Notes: generated from the sequence alone by a model not told the origin. A stretch of 64,000 nt of DNA from RYN-230 sp963713815 (GCA_963713815.1 CAVQNH010000045.1:344373-408372); one strand, 5' to 3'. Positions 29,364-38,658 are shown, counted from the first letter of the stretch. Numbers and translations are program-made.

Positions 29364-30588
29364 TTCCGCCCAGGTGCTTCAGCGCCGCGCCCGCTCAGCC
29401 CCGAGCCGGTGGCCGCGCATCGCGGTCACCGCCGTGTTTGTCGTGCACGGGCTGTTGTTCGCATCCTGGACGGCGCATATCCCGCACGTCATGCGGCACC
29501 TGGGGCTCACGGACGGAACGCTGGGCATCGCGCTCCTCGGGGCACCGGTCGGGTCGGTCACGGCGATGCTGCTGGCGTCCTACCTGATCCCGAGGGTCGG
29601 CAGCCGCCGCGTCGTGCAGACGGCCCTGGTGGGCTACTGCGCAACCGGGCCCCTGGTCGGGCTGACCGGCAGTCTGGCCGCCCTGTTCGCCGCGCTTTTC
29701 GTCTGGGGCGCGTTCCAGGGGACGCTCGACGTCGCCATGAATACTCAGGCGATCGCGGTGGAACGATCTGGCCGGCGGGCGCTCATGTCGGGCCTGCACG
29801 GAAGCTGGAGCATCGGCTCGTTCGCCGGGGCGGGCATTGGCGCGCTGGCCGTGAGCGCGGGACTGGGCCTGACCCCGCAGCTCCTCGTCCTCGGCACGGT
29901 CGCCCTGCTCGTGGCGGGCCTGCTCACGTCGCGGATGCTCCCCGATGCGATGGGGCGGGCGAGGACCAGCGAACGGGCGGCGGACGACATCCGGCCCGCC
30001 TCCCGCTGGTCGGGCGGGATGATCCTGCTGGGCGCGATCGCGTTCGCCGGGATGCTCTGCGAAGGGGCCAGCGCGGACTGGGCGTCGGTCTACCTGTCAG
30101 GATCGCTTCATGCCACCGGCGCCGTACCGGGCCTGGGCTACGCCGCCTTCGCGCTGGCCATGGTGATCGTGCGGCTGTCGGGCAACCGGCTCCTGCGTCG
30201 CTTCACGCCGTCACACCTGGTTTCCGCGCTGGCCGCCGTGGCTACGGCCGGTTTCGCGGCCGGGCTCGCGCTCGGCCGGCCGGCCGCCGCGATCGCAGGC
30301 TTCGTCTTCCTGGGTATCGGCCTGGCCTCCGTGGTACCCGCCGTCTTCAGCGCCGCGGGCCGCATCACGGGGCTTCACCCCGGCAAGGCCGTCGCGACGG
30401 CGTCGGCCTGCGGCTGGGCCGGGTTCGTGTGCGGTCCACCGCTGATCGGGCACCTGGCCTCGGTCGCCTCCCTGCCGTTGGCGCTCGGGCTGCTGCCTTT
30501 CCTGACGGCGTTCGTGGCCGTGGGTGCTTTTCTGTCGCCGGCCTTGCGTGCGGCTCCACGCGACGTGCCCAGTCCGGGTGACCGGTAG
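29356..30588 (+). CDS. MFS transporter, YbjJ-like
   Basis: GTG 29356 overlaps the DeoR stop (29361-29363), indicating coupled translation. The 410-residue protein has about 12 membrane segments: FVVHGLLFASWTAHIPHVM (TM1), GTLGIALLGAPVGSVTAML, GAFQGTLDVAMNTQAIAVE, SGLHGSWSIGSFAGAGIGAL (typical of the YbjJ/FucP-like branch) and AGMLCEGASADWASVYL. Substrate unknown; coupling to a DeoR sensor suggests a sugar or sugar derivative. Confidence 0.9.
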   Translation: MSSSAQVLQRRARSAPSRWPRIAVTAVFVVHGLLFASWTAHIPHVMRHLGLTDGTLGIALLGAPVGSVTAMLLASYLIPRVGSRRVVQTALVGYCATGPLVGLTGSLAALFAALFVWGAFQGTLDVAMNTQAIAVERSGRRALMSGLHGSWSIGSFAGAGIGALAVSAGLGLTPQLLVLGTVALLVAGLLTSRMLPDAMGRARTSERAADDIRPASRWSGGMILLGAIAFAGMLCEGASADWASVYLSGSLHATGAVPGLGYAAFALAMVIVRLSGNRLLRRFTPSHLVSALAAVATAGFAAGLALGRPAAAIAGFVFLGIGLASVVPAVFSAAGRITGLHPGKAVATASACGWAGFVCGPPLIGHLASVASLPLALGLLPFLTAFVAVGAFLSPALRAAPRDVPSPGDR

Positions 30589-30598
30589 AGTCCGCGGC

Positions 30599-31156
30599 GT
30601 GGGCCAGGAGCCAGGCGGCGGCGCGGCAGCCACGCTGATCCGCGTCGCGGAAGCCGAGATCGGCCGGGATCTCCGGCAGCAGGTGCAGGCGCTGCTGCAG
30701 GCCTGCTTCCCTGGGTATCCCGGCCGGAGCTACTTCAAGCTTCCGCCCCACTTCCGCTACCTGGCCATGACCGGTGATGCGCTGGCCGGCCAGATGGGCG
30801 TCGAACTGCGGGTGATCCGCGTCGGCCCCCATGTCGTGCGGACCTTCGGGATCTCCGACCTGTGCGTGCGGGAAAGCGAGCGGTCGCGGGGCCTGGCCGC
30901 CCGGCTGCTGGCCGAGGTGACCGGCCTCGCCCGGGCCTGCGAGCTGGATTTCGTCATCCTCTTCGCCGATGATGACCGGCTCTACACCCGGAACGGCTGG
31001 GCCCGCGCGGCGAACCCCTGTACCTGGGTGAAGATCCACGATCACACCACGCTGGGGCTGGCCACCGCCCAGGACACGAAGGCGCTGATGGTCAAGGCGA
31101 CCGGGCAGCAGGCGTGGCCCGGCGGCGACGTGGACCTGCTGGGCCACCTGTTCTGA
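30599..31156 (+). CDS. GNAT-family acetyltransferase
   Basis: GTG 30599 lies 10 bp after the MFS stop; the RBS is weak and the start is not certain. The 185-residue protein has the acetyl-CoA loop in SERSRGLAARLLAEVTGLA (R/Q-x-x-G-x-A pattern after beta-4 FGISDLCV) and a final DFVILFADDDRLYTRNGWAR, the beta-5/helix-4/NGW end typical of GNAT folds. Substrate unknown. It could be the last gene of the DeoR-MFS operon. Confidence 0.85.
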   Translation: MGQEPGGGAAATLIRVAEAEIGRDLRQQVQALLQACFPGYPGRSYFKLPPHFRYLAMTGDALAGQMGVELRVIRVGPHVVRTFGISDLCVRESERSRGLAARLLAEVTGLARACELDFVILFADDDRLYTRNGWARAANPCTWVKIHDHTTLGLATAQDTKALMVKATGQQAWPGGDVDLLGHLF

Positions 31157-31184
31157 CCTGAGATCCCGGGCCGCCGGTCATGGG

Positions 31185-31997
31185 TTATGGCGAGATCAGC
31201 TTCAGGAGAGTCTCCTCTTTCAGCGTGTCGCGGGGAACATGGCAGGTCTTCGCGAGTGCAGTAGCGGCGTTCATTACTGCCGCGGTGGAATTACTGCCAT
31301 TCAAGAGATCGCGGTTGTGCTGAATAAGATAGGAGGCGTCATCCCACTCCTCCCGGGCGGCGGGGCAATCGGCAAAGACCCGGTACGGAATATCGAAAAG
31401 CTCCGTATATGCCACGTTACTTCGCTTGCTGAACGGGGTAACATCGGGCCGGCTGAAAGATTTTTCGGCCCGGCTAACATCTTCTTCTGCTTGTGATGTA
31501 GATTTCAGAGTGTAAAGGATAGCTGCTACCGCCCGCCAGGCGTCCGCCGCCGTGCGCGGGTCTGAGGCCTGCTGGGCCGCGCCCTTAAGCAGGTCGAGCG
31601 CGGGCCGGTAGTCGTCCCCGTCCTCGAGCGCCCGGCCAACTATGTACTTCTCGGCTGACGATACCCCGGAGTGCGGAATATCGCTGATGATATTGCTCGC
31701 TTCCTCGGCCTCGCCCAGCACCGCCAGTTCGGCGGCAATCGCATTTTCGTTAGTGCTCGTGGGTGCTTGCTGTCCTTGCTGGATATCCGTGACGAGGGAC
31801 AGGAGTGCCTGTTGCTGCGAATTACTATTCTGCTGTTCGACGAGGTGCGCAGAATACAGGCCGATCCCCAGCGCCACAAGCGATATGAGCGCCGAGAAAG
31901 CCGCGATTAATGTTGAACCCCAGGTGGCCCTGGCCTCAGGGCTCAGCGGCGGATGTGACGCTTGCGCATTATCGGGATTTCCGGGTTTTTCAGTCAT
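31185..31997 (-). CDS. Single-pass membrane protein with TPR-like cytoplasmic or extracytoplasmic region
   Basis: 270 residues. A polar N-terminus is followed by one membrane helix, STLIAAFSALISLVALGIGL (about 29-48), then Gln/Asn-rich VEQQNSNSQQQALLSLVTDI and helical repeats rich in Ala, Glu and Asp (AEEASNIISDI, ALEDGDDYRPALDLLKGAAQ, AADAWRAVAAILYTL) that look TPR-like. A pair of cysteines (ADCPAAREE, TCHVPRDT) sits near the end. No family recognised. Base composition is clearly less GC-rich than its neighbours (words such as GATGATATTGCTCGC), suggesting a foreign origin. Confidence 0.75.
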   Translation of the reverse strand: MTEKPGNPDNAQASHPPLSPEARATWGSTLIAAFSALISLVALGIGLYSAHLVEQQNSNSQQQALLSLVTDIQQGQQAPTSTNENAIAAELAVLGEAEEASNIISDIPHSGVSSAEKYIVGRALEDGDDYRPALDLLKGAAQQASDPRTAADAWRAVAAILYTLKSTSQAEEDVSRAEKSFSRPDVTPFSKRSNVAYTELFDIPYRVFADCPAAREEWDDASYLIQHNRDLLNGSNSTAAVMNAATALAKTCHVPRDTLKEETLLKLISP

Positions 31998-32105
31998 TAC
32001 GTCCTCCGGCTGCCGGTGGGCCGGTTCACGTCGGTCTCCGCGCCGAACCGAACCGCTGCCCGCGGGTCCGGCCCCCCAGCCCTATCTTTCCTGAATTGCG
32101 GCCGG

Positions 32106-33143
32106 TCAGGCGGACGAGCGCTCGACCAGTTCGCTGCTGAGCAGAACATGGACGGGCTGGTGGATCCGCCCGGCGATCTGGTCGTCCAGGATCTGGAGGG
32201 CCTCGAGGGCGGTCTGCTCGATCGGGTTGCGCATGGTGGTCAGGGCCGGCTCGACCATGGTGGCCGCCGCCGAATTGTCGAAGCCGACCACGGCCACATC
32301 CTCGGGGACACGCCGCCCGGACTCGCGCAGTGCCCCGATCGCGCCGACCGCCATCAGGTCCGAGGCCACGAACAGCCCGCGCAGCCCGGGGTGGCGTCCG
32401 AGTAGTTGCCGGGTGCCGTCACGCCCGCTGCGCAGCGACCAGTCGCCCGTGGTCACCAGGCTGGGATGGAACTGGTTCCCGATAGCGCGCCGGTAGCCGT
32501 CGAGGCGCTCACGGCCGCTGCTCGTGTGCAGGGGCCCGGTCACGGTCCCGATGGCGCCGCCGACCTTGCCGGCCAGGTAGCTGACGACGGTGAAGGCCGC
32601 CGTCTCATCGTCGATCGCCACCCACGAGAAGGCGTTCTCGAAGCCGAGCGGCTTGCCCAGCACCACCAGGGGCAGCCGGTTCGACAGCAGCCGCCCGAGC
32701 AGGGACTCCTTCTCGTGGGTCAGCGCCAGCAGGGCACCGTCCACGTGGCCCAGGGTCAGGTAGTCGCCGAGGAAGTCTTCCTCCTCCTCGTCCTGGGCCG
32801 TGGTGACCAGCAGGTGGCGCCCGTTCTCGCGCAGGCGGCGGGAGAAGACCCGGACGAACATCCCGAAATTCGGGTCCTCGAACAGGCGCTCCTCACGCTC
32901 GGAGATGACGAACGCGATGGATCCGGTGCGGCCGCGGGCGAGGTTGCGGGCCGCCTGGTTGGCCGAGTAGCCGAGCGCCTCGATCGCCGAATTCACCGTG
33001 CTGAGTACCGCCGGGCGCACGTTGCGGCCACCATTGATCACCCGGGATACTGTCCCGCGCGATACGCCGGCCAGGCGGGCCACGTCCTCGATCGTCGGAC
33101 GCCGGCGCGGGGCGGGGCCGCCCCCCTGGTCTGTACTGGCCAC
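32106..33143 (-). CDS. LacI-family repressor of the beta-galactoside locus
   Basis: 345 residues. HTH TIEDVARLAGVSRGTVSRVI with the hinge INGGRNVRPAVLSTVNSAIE and GYSANQAARNLA is classic LacI. The periplasmic-binding-like sugar sensor has DGALLAL, VVLGKPLG, SGRERLDGYRRAI, GLFVASDLMAVGAIGAL and VAVVGFDNS. It is divergent from an ABC importer and GH42 enzyme. Two operator-like sites lie in the 190-bp shared promoter, one beside each gene, which would allow joint repression of both directions. Confidence 0.93.
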   Translation of the reverse strand: MASTDQGGGPAPRRRPTIEDVARLAGVSRGTVSRVINGGRNVRPAVLSTVNSAIEALGYSANQAARNLARGRTGSIAFVISEREERLFEDPNFGMFVRVFSRRLRENGRHLLVTTAQDEEEEDFLGDYLTLGHVDGALLALTHEKESLLGRLLSNRLPLVVLGKPLGFENAFSWVAIDDETAAFTVVSYLAGKVGGAIGTVTGPLHTSSGRERLDGYRRAIGNQFHPSLVTTGDWSLRSGRDGTRQLLGRHPGLRGLFVASDLMAVGAIGALRESGRRVPEDVAVVGFDNSAAATMVEPALTTMRNPIEQTALEALQILDDQIAGRIHQPVHVLLSSELVERSSA

Positions 33144-33172
33144 GAGCGCATCTTAGCTCTCTGGGCAGGGCA

Positions 33173-33255
33173 TTGATCCCGCTCCCAAAACGCACCATTG
33201 CCAGCCCTCAAGGTGCCTGTTACAGTCCACGGCAACATCTTGGGAACGCTCCCAA
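33173..33255. promoter_or_regulatory. Two LacI/CelR-like operators between repressor and importer genes
   Basis: TTGGGAACGCTCCCAA at 33240-33255 differs by one base from the CelR operator consensus TGGGAGCGCTCCCA known from Thermobifida and Streptomyces. A degenerate copy, TTGATCCCGCTCCCAA, lies at 33173-33188 with one perfect half-site. The centres are 67 bp apart. The first lies near the solute-binding protein promoter, the second just upstream of the repressor gene. Confidence 0.75.
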
Positions 33256-33333
33256 TCAGGCTCGGCGATGCACGTTTCATCCCCCGATCTGCGGACGCGC
33301 GCAGCCGGGGGCGCTCAGGGAGGTGGCAGCACA

Positions 33334-34674
33334 ATGACGTCTTCAACCTGCCTCACCAGCCGTAAGCCCTGGTCCCGGGGCAAGCTCCTGCTGGCGGCCG
33401 GGACCGTGGCGGGCGCCCTGGCGCTCGCGGCGTGCAGCAGCTCGCCGGCACCGGCCAGCGGCGGGAGCGGCGGGAAGGTCACCTTAACCTTCTGGTCGTG
33501 GGTGCCCGGCATCTCCCAGTCGGTCGGCCTCTGGAACAAGAGCCATCCCGATATCCACGTGAACCTGAACGAGGTCACCTCGGGTGATGCCGGGAGCTAC
33601 GCCAAGATGTACAGCGCGCTGCAAGCCGGGAACGCCCCGGACCTCGGCCAGATCGAGTACGCCACGCTGCCGAACTTCGAGCACGTGGGCGGCCTGACCG
33701 ACCTGTCCAAGTACGGCGCCGGCCGGGTGCGGCCGGACTTCGTCCCGTGGACCTGGTCCCAGGTGAGCCAGGGGAGCGCCGTCTACGCCATCCCGCAGGA
33801 CACCGGCCCGATGGGCCTGTTCTACCGGGCTGACCTGTTCAAGAAGTACGGGCTGACCGTGCCGGCCACCTGGGCGCAGTACCTGAGCGACGCCAAGAAG
33901 GTGCACGCCGCACACCCGGGCGTCTACATCGCCGCCTTCCCGGCCAACGACGCCCAGTGGTTCTCCGGCCTGGCCTGGCAGGCCGGGGCGAGATGGTTCG
34001 GCACCTCCGGCGATACCTGGGTGGCCGGCATCGACGACCCGGCCTCCATGCAGGTAGCCAGCTACTGGCAGCAGCTGATCAGTGATCACCTGGTGAAGGT
34101 CGAGCCGGACTTCGCCTCGGAGTGGTACAAGGACCTGTCCGATGGCACCCTGCTCACCTGGCCGACTGCCGTCTGGGGCGAGAACACCCTGGTCACCAAC
34201 GCCGCCGCGACCAAGGGTGACTGGCGGGTGGCCGCCATGCCCAACTGGGGCAGCACCAACAGCAACGGGAACTGGGGCGGCTCGACCACGGTGGTGTTCA
34301 AGGGCAGCAAGCATCCGGCCCAGGCGCTTCAGTTCGCGGAGTGGCTGAACACCAGTCCGCAGAGCATCACCGGCCTCATCACCAAGGGCGGCCTCTACCC
34401 GGCTGACCTGGCCGGCCAGAAGCAGCCGGCGGCCAACTCCCCCGTCGCGTTCTACGGCGGCCAGAACATCTGGAAGGTCTTCCAGGCCAACGGCAAGCTG
34501 GTGAACACCAGCTTCCAGTGGGGCCCGATCATGAGCACGACCTTCACCCAGATGGCGGACGGCTTCGGCAAGTCCACGGGTGGCTCCGGCTCGCTGTCCC
34601 AGGTGCTGTCGTCCACCCAGTCCCAGACTGTCGCCACGATGAAAAAGCAGGGCTTCTCGGTCAAGGCGGGCTGA
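33334..34674 (+). CDS. ABC sugar importer, solute-binding lipoprotein
   Basis: ATG 33334 with GGGAGGT upstream; an earlier ATG at 33268 lacks an RBS. The signal peptide ends in the lipobox LALAAC, with Cys34 as the lipidated residue. The mature protein is a cluster B/D (SBP_bac_1) sugar-binding protein: VTLTFWSWVPG, YAKMYSALQAGNAPDLGQIE, YAIPQDTGPMGLFYRADLF, AQALQFAEWLN and a Trp/Tyr-rich binding cleft. It is the first gene of an operon with two permeases and a GH42 beta-galactosidase, so it probably binds a beta-galactoside or related oligosaccharide. Confidence 0.94.
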   Translation: MTSSTCLTSRKPWSRGKLLLAAGTVAGALALAACSSSPAPASGGSGGKVTLTFWSWVPGISQSVGLWNKSHPDIHVNLNEVTSGDAGSYAKMYSALQAGNAPDLGQIEYATLPNFEHVGGLTDLSKYGAGRVRPDFVPWTWSQVSQGSAVYAIPQDTGPMGLFYRADLFKKYGLTVPATWAQYLSDAKKVHAAHPGVYIAAFPANDAQWFSGLAWQAGARWFGTSGDTWVAGIDDPASMQVASYWQQLISDHLVKVEPDFASEWYKDLSDGTLLTWPTAVWGENTLVTNAAATKGDWRVAAMPNWGSTNSNGNWGGSTTVVFKGSKHPAQALQFAEWLNTSPQSITGLITKGGLYPADLAGQKQPAANSPVAFYGGQNIWKVFQANGKLVNTSFQWGPIMSTTFTQMADGFGKSTGGSGSLSQVLSSTQSQTVATMKKQGFSVKAG

Positions 34675-35580
34675 GTGGCTCAGCGGGGCCGGCGCGCCAA
34701 TCGCGCGCCGGCCATGTTCCTCGCCCCCTTCGGGCTGCTGTTCGCGCTGTTCTTCCTGCTGCCGATCGGCTACGCGATCTACGAGAGCTTCCTGAAGGTC
34801 CGCGTATCAGGCCTGGGCCTCGGACCCGGCTCCACGGCCACGGTGTTCGCGGGCGTGGCCAACTACGGCCAGGTCTTCTCCGACCCGTCCTTCTGGCAGG
34901 GCGTGGGGCGGGTACTGCTGTTCGGGGTGGTCCAGATCCCGGTCATGCTGGTCTTCGCCACGATCCTCGCCCTGCTGCTCGACTCGGTGACCGTCCGGTT
35001 CCGGCGTTTTTTCCGGCTGGCCTTCTTCCTCCCGTACGGCATCCCGGGAGTGATCGCGGCGATCCTCTGGTCGTTCCTCTACCTGCCGGGGCTCAGCCCC
35101 ATCGTGGCCGCGCTGCGCAGCAGCGGCTTCGGGACGGTGAATTTCCTCGGCACCAACTCGGCGCTGTGGTCGATCGCCAACATCGTCACCTGGGAGTACA
35201 CGGGCTACAACATGCTGATCATCTACGCGGCCCTGCAGGCCATCCCGGCCGACCTGTATGAGGCCGGGCGCCTCGACGGCGCCTCAGAGTGGAGGGTGGC
35301 GACCCGGATCAAGCTCCCCATGGTGGTGAACGCGCTGGTGCTGACGGCCATCTTCAGCATCATCGGCACCCTGCAGCTGTTCAGCGAGCCCCAGGTGCTC
35401 CGCTCGATCACCAGCAACATCAGCAGCTCGTACACGCCGAACCTGCTCGCCTACACCCAGGCGTTCACCTCGAACAACCCGAACTACGCGGCGGCGATCT
35501 CCGTGGTGCTCGCGATCGGCACCTTCGTCTTGTCCTTCGGCTTCCTGAGGCTGGTCCAGCGGCGCGGGGCGGTGGCGTGA
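34675..35580 (+). CDS. ABC sugar importer permease (MalF-like)
   Basis: GTG 34675 follows the upstream stop directly with no gap. The 301-residue protein has six membrane helices, starting APFGLLFALFFLLPIGYAIY. The binding-protein-dependent permease signature (EAA loop) is EAGRLDGASEWRVATRIKLP. It pairs with the next permease. The operon has no nucleotide-binding subunit, so a shared ATPase such as MsiK encoded elsewhere is expected. Confidence 0.94.
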   Translation: MAQRGRRANRAPAMFLAPFGLLFALFFLLPIGYAIYESFLKVRVSGLGLGPGSTATVFAGVANYGQVFSDPSFWQGVGRVLLFGVVQIPVMLVFATILALLLDSVTVRFRRFFRLAFFLPYGIPGVIAAILWSFLYLPGLSPIVAALRSSGFGTVNFLGTNSALWSIANIVTWEYTGYNMLIIYAALQAIPADLYEAGRLDGASEWRVATRIKLPMVVNALVLTAIFSIIGTLQLFSEPQVLRSITSNISSSYTPNLLAYTQAFTSNNPNYAAAISVVLAIGTFVLSFGFLRLVQRRGAVA

Positions 35581-36509
35581 TGGCCGTCCAGGCCGGGGTC
35601 CAGCCCGAGACCGGCCGCCGGCCGGCGGCCAGGACCAGGCCGGGGACGCACTCCCGGGATCCGGGCCGGGGGAGTGTGAGCCGGAGCGGCATCCTGGCCA
35701 CCGCCTTCATGTTCGTCTGCGCCATCTACTTCCTGCTGCCCGCGTGGTGGCTGGTGGTGTCCTCGACGAAAGGGCCGAGCACGCTCTACGCCTCGGAGGG
35801 ATTCTGGTTCAGCCAGCTGCATTTCGTCTCCAACCTGACCGGGCTGTTCCGTTACGACGGCGGGATCTACTGGCACTGGCTGGTCAATACCCTGCTCTAC
35901 GCCGGGGTCGGGGCGCTGTGCGCGACCCTGCTGGCCAGCGCCGCCGGCTACGCGCTGGCCAAGTACGAGTTCCGCGGGCGGCAGCTCATCTTCTCGGTCA
36001 TCCTGGGCGGGGTCCTCGTCCCCGGCACCGCGCTGGCCCTGCCGCTCTACCTGCTGATGAGCAAGGTCAGCCTGACCAACACCTACTGGGCGGTCTTCCT
36101 GCCCAGCATCGTCAGCCCGTTCGGCGTCTTTCTGGCCCGGGTCTACGCGGCGGCCTCGATCCCCGACGAGCTGATCGAGGCCGGGCGGATCGACGGCGCC
36201 AGCGAGGGCCGGATCTTCCGGACCATGGCGCTGCGGATCATGTCGCCCGCACTGGTCACCATGTTCCTGTTCCAGTTCGTGGCGATCTGGAACAACTTCT
36301 TCCTCCCGCTGGTGATGCTGTCCAATACCCGCCTGTATCCGGTGACCCTCGGCCTCTACACCTGGAACAACCAGTACGGCCAGGCCCCGCAGCTGGTCAG
36401 CTACGTGGTCATCGGCTCGCTCATCTCGGTCATCCCGCTCATCATCGCCTTCCTCTCCCTGCAGCGCTTCTGGAGATCCGGCCTGGCCGCCGGGAGCGTC
36501 CAGCTGTGA
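35580..36509 (+). CDS. ABC sugar importer permease (MalG-like)
   Basis: ATG 35580 overlaps the preceding stop (TGATG). 309 residues with a basic, Pro/Arg-rich N-terminal extension, then six membrane helices beginning ILATAFMFVCAIYFLLPAWW. The EAA loop reads EAGRIDGASEGRIFRTMALR. It continues the operon, and its stop overlaps the GTG of the beta-galactosidase gene. Confidence 0.94.
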   Translation: MAVQAGVQPETGRRPAARTRPGTHSRDPGRGSVSRSGILATAFMFVCAIYFLLPAWWLVVSSTKGPSTLYASEGFWFSQLHFVSNLTGLFRYDGGIYWHWLVNTLLYAGVGALCATLLASAAGYALAKYEFRGRQLIFSVILGGVLVPGTALALPLYLLMSKVSLTNTYWAVFLPSIVSPFGVFLARVYAAASIPDELIEAGRIDGASEGRIFRTMALRIMSPALVTMFLFQFVAIWNNFFLPLVMLSNTRLYPVTLGLYTWNNQYGQAPQLVSYVVIGSLISVIPLIIAFLSLQRFWRSGLAAGSVQL

Positions 36510-38608
36510 CCGCGCCCGGAACCGCGATGAGCCCGCGGGTCGTTCGGGTGCTCGATGGTCTCGCGTACGGCTGTGACTACAACCCGGAGCAGTGGCCCGA
36601 GTCCACCTGGGCCGAGGACGTCCAGCTCATGGCGGAGGCCGGGGTCAGCCTGGTGACCGTGGGCGTCTTCTCCTGGGCCAGGCTCCAGCCCGCACCGGGG
36701 GAGCTGAACGCGGGCTGGCTGGACAAGGTCCTGGACCTGCTGGGCGGGGCGGGCATCCGGGTCAACCTGGCCACGGCGACGGCGTCCCCGCCGCCCTGGC
36801 TCATCGCGGCCCATCCCGAGATCCTGCCCGTCACCGCGGACGGGACGCGGCTGGCCCCTGGGGCGCGCCAGCACTACTGCCCGAGCGCCCCCGCCTTCCG
36901 CGCCGCCGCGGCCGACCTGGCCGGGCGGATGGCCCGGCGCTACGCCGAGCACCCGGCCGTCGCCATGTGGCACGTCGGCAACGAGTACGGCTGCCACGTC
37001 CCGGCCTGCTACTGCGAACGGTCGGCGGAAGCCTTCCGGGACTGGCTCCGGGAGCGCTACGGCCGCCTCGGCCGGCTGAACGAGGCCTGGGGCGGGGCGG
37101 TCTGGAGCCAGGACTACACCAGCTGGGACCAGATCGCCCCGCCGCGGACCGCCCCGACCTTCACCAACCCGGCACAGCAACTCGACTTCGCCCGCTTCAG
37201 CTCCGACGAACTGCTGGCCTGCTACCGCGCCGAGCGGGCCGCGCTCCTCGCGCACAGCCCGGGCAAGCCGGTCACGACCAATTTCATGGGCCTGTTCCGC
37301 CCGCTGGACCAGTTCAGGTGGTCCGCCGAGCTTGACGTGGTCTCCGTGGACAGCTACCCCGACCCCGCGGACCCTGAGGCGCACCTGGCCTCCGCCATGC
37401 TCTGCGACCTGACCCGCTCCGTGGGCGGCGGGCGGCCGTGGCTGCTGATGGAACAGGCTCCGAGCGCCGTGAACTGGCGGCCCGTCAACGTCCCCAAGGC
37501 GCCCGGGCAGTACCGCGCCCTCAGCCTCCAGGCGGTGGCGCGCGGCGCTGACGCGGTGCTCTCGTTCCAGTGGCGCGCCGCGGCCACCGGAGCGGAGAAG
37601 TTCCACAGCGGGATGCTGCCGCACGCCGGGACCGGCAGCCGGGTCTGGCGGGAGGTGGTGCGCCTCGGCACGGACCTGCGCCGCCTGGCCCCGGTCGCCG
37701 GCCAGCCCGTGCACGCCGAGGCCGCGCTGCTGCTGGACTGGGAGAACTGGTGGGCGCTGGAGCTGGACTCCCATCCGAGCAGCCGGCTCCGGCTCACGGA
37801 GCTGCTCGGCGAGTTCTACCGGCCGCTGTTCGAGGCCGGGGTGAACGCCGACTTCGCCCATCCCGGCAGCGACCTGTCGGGCTACCGTCTCGTGGTGGTG
37901 CCCGCGCTCTACCTGGTGAGCGACGCCGGGGCCGACAACGTGCGCCGCTACGTCGAGGGCGGCGGCACGGCCCTCATCACCTTCTTCTCGGGGATCGTGG
38001 ACCCGTGCGACCGGGTGCGGCTCGGCGGGTACCCGGCGCCCTGGTGCGAGCTGCTCGGGCTGCGCGTGGAGGAACTGGCACCCCTGGCGGACGGGGTGAC
38101 CGTGCTGCTGGAAGGCCGGGGCGAGACGGCCGGCGGCGGGGTGGCTTGCGACGGTGTGCCTGCGGCCGGCGCTCTGGCAGGACGTCATCGACCTGCGCGG
38201 GGCGGTTCCCCTGCTGACCTTCGGCCGAGGGCCACCTGGCGGGCAGTGGCCGCGGCCACAGAACATGAATATGGCCACGGCCGGGCCTTCTACCTCGGCA
38301 CGCTCCCCGACCGGGCCACGCTCGGCGGCCTGGTCCGGCGGGTGTGCCGTCACGCCGGTCTCACGCTGCGGGACGACCTGCCCCGCGGCGTCGAGGCGAT
38401 CCGGCGCGGTGAGTACCTGTTCCTGATCAGCCATGTGGACCAGCCGGTCGAGGTCGACATCGGCGCCCGGTGCCTCGACCGGCTGTCCTCGGCCGTGGTG
38501 GGGCCGCGGGCCGTGCTCGCCCCGCGCGACGTCCTCGTGCTCGGGCCCGGGCCGGCGGATCGGGGCGGCGCGGTCCCTGAGGTCCCCGGCCAGCTGTCAC
38601 AGCGGTGA
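36506..38608 (+). CDS. GH42 beta-galactosidase
   Basis: GTG 36506 overlaps the permease stop (GTGA), with GGGAG upstream; ATG 36527 is an alternative. About 700 residues. LAYGCDYNPEQWPESTWAED opens the GH42 barrel. The acid/base is in WHVGNEYGCH (Glu near 159) and the nucleophile in LLMEQAPSAVNW (Glu near 315). CHVPACYCERS carries the zinc-cluster cysteines. Residues encoded by about 38145-38270 do not fit the family, but two alternative frames there do (LRPALWQDVIDLRGAVPLL, then EGHLAGSGRGHR). Compensating indels have thus scrambled about 45 residues without stopping the frame. It would cleave imported beta-galactosides in the cytoplasm. Confidence 0.93.
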   Translation: MTAPGTAMSPRVVRVLDGLAYGCDYNPEQWPESTWAEDVQLMAEAGVSLVTVGVFSWARLQPAPGELNAGWLDKVLDLLGGAGIRVNLATATASPPPWLIAAHPEILPVTADGTRLAPGARQHYCPSAPAFRAAAADLAGRMARRYAEHPAVAMWHVGNEYGCHVPACYCERSAEAFRDWLRERYGRLGRLNEAWGGAVWSQDYTSWDQIAPPRTAPTFTNPAQQLDFARFSSDELLACYRAERAALLAHSPGKPVTTNFMGLFRPLDQFRWSAELDVVSVDSYPDPADPEAHLASAMLCDLTRSVGGGRPWLLMEQAPSAVNWRPVNVPKAPGQYRALSLQAVARGADAVLSFQWRAAATGAEKFHSGMLPHAGTGSRVWREVVRLGTDLRRLAPVAGQPVHAEAALLLDWENWWALELDSHPSSRLRLTELLGEFYRPLFEAGVNADFAHPGSDLSGYRLVVVPALYLVSDAGADNVRRYVEGGGTALITFFSGIVDPCDRVRLGGYPAPWCELLGLRVEELAPLADGVTVLLEGRGETAGGGVACDGVPAAGALAGRHRPARGGSPADLRPRATWRAVAAATEHEYGHGRAFYLGTLPDRATLGGLVRRVCRHAGLTLRDDLPRGVEAIRRGEYLFLISHVDQPVEVDIGARCLDRLSSAVVGPRAVLAPRDVLVLGPGPADRGGAVPEVPGQLSQR

Positions 38609-38658
38609 CGAGCAACCCGTCCTAGAGGAAGGAGGCATCCAGACCGAAGGGAGACACG

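Noticed and set aside
36401..38434. 677-codon minus-strand frame opposite the GH42 gene
   Set aside because: Antisense shadow: no motifs, Gly/Arg/Ala-rich, fully covered by the convincing beta-galactosidase gene.
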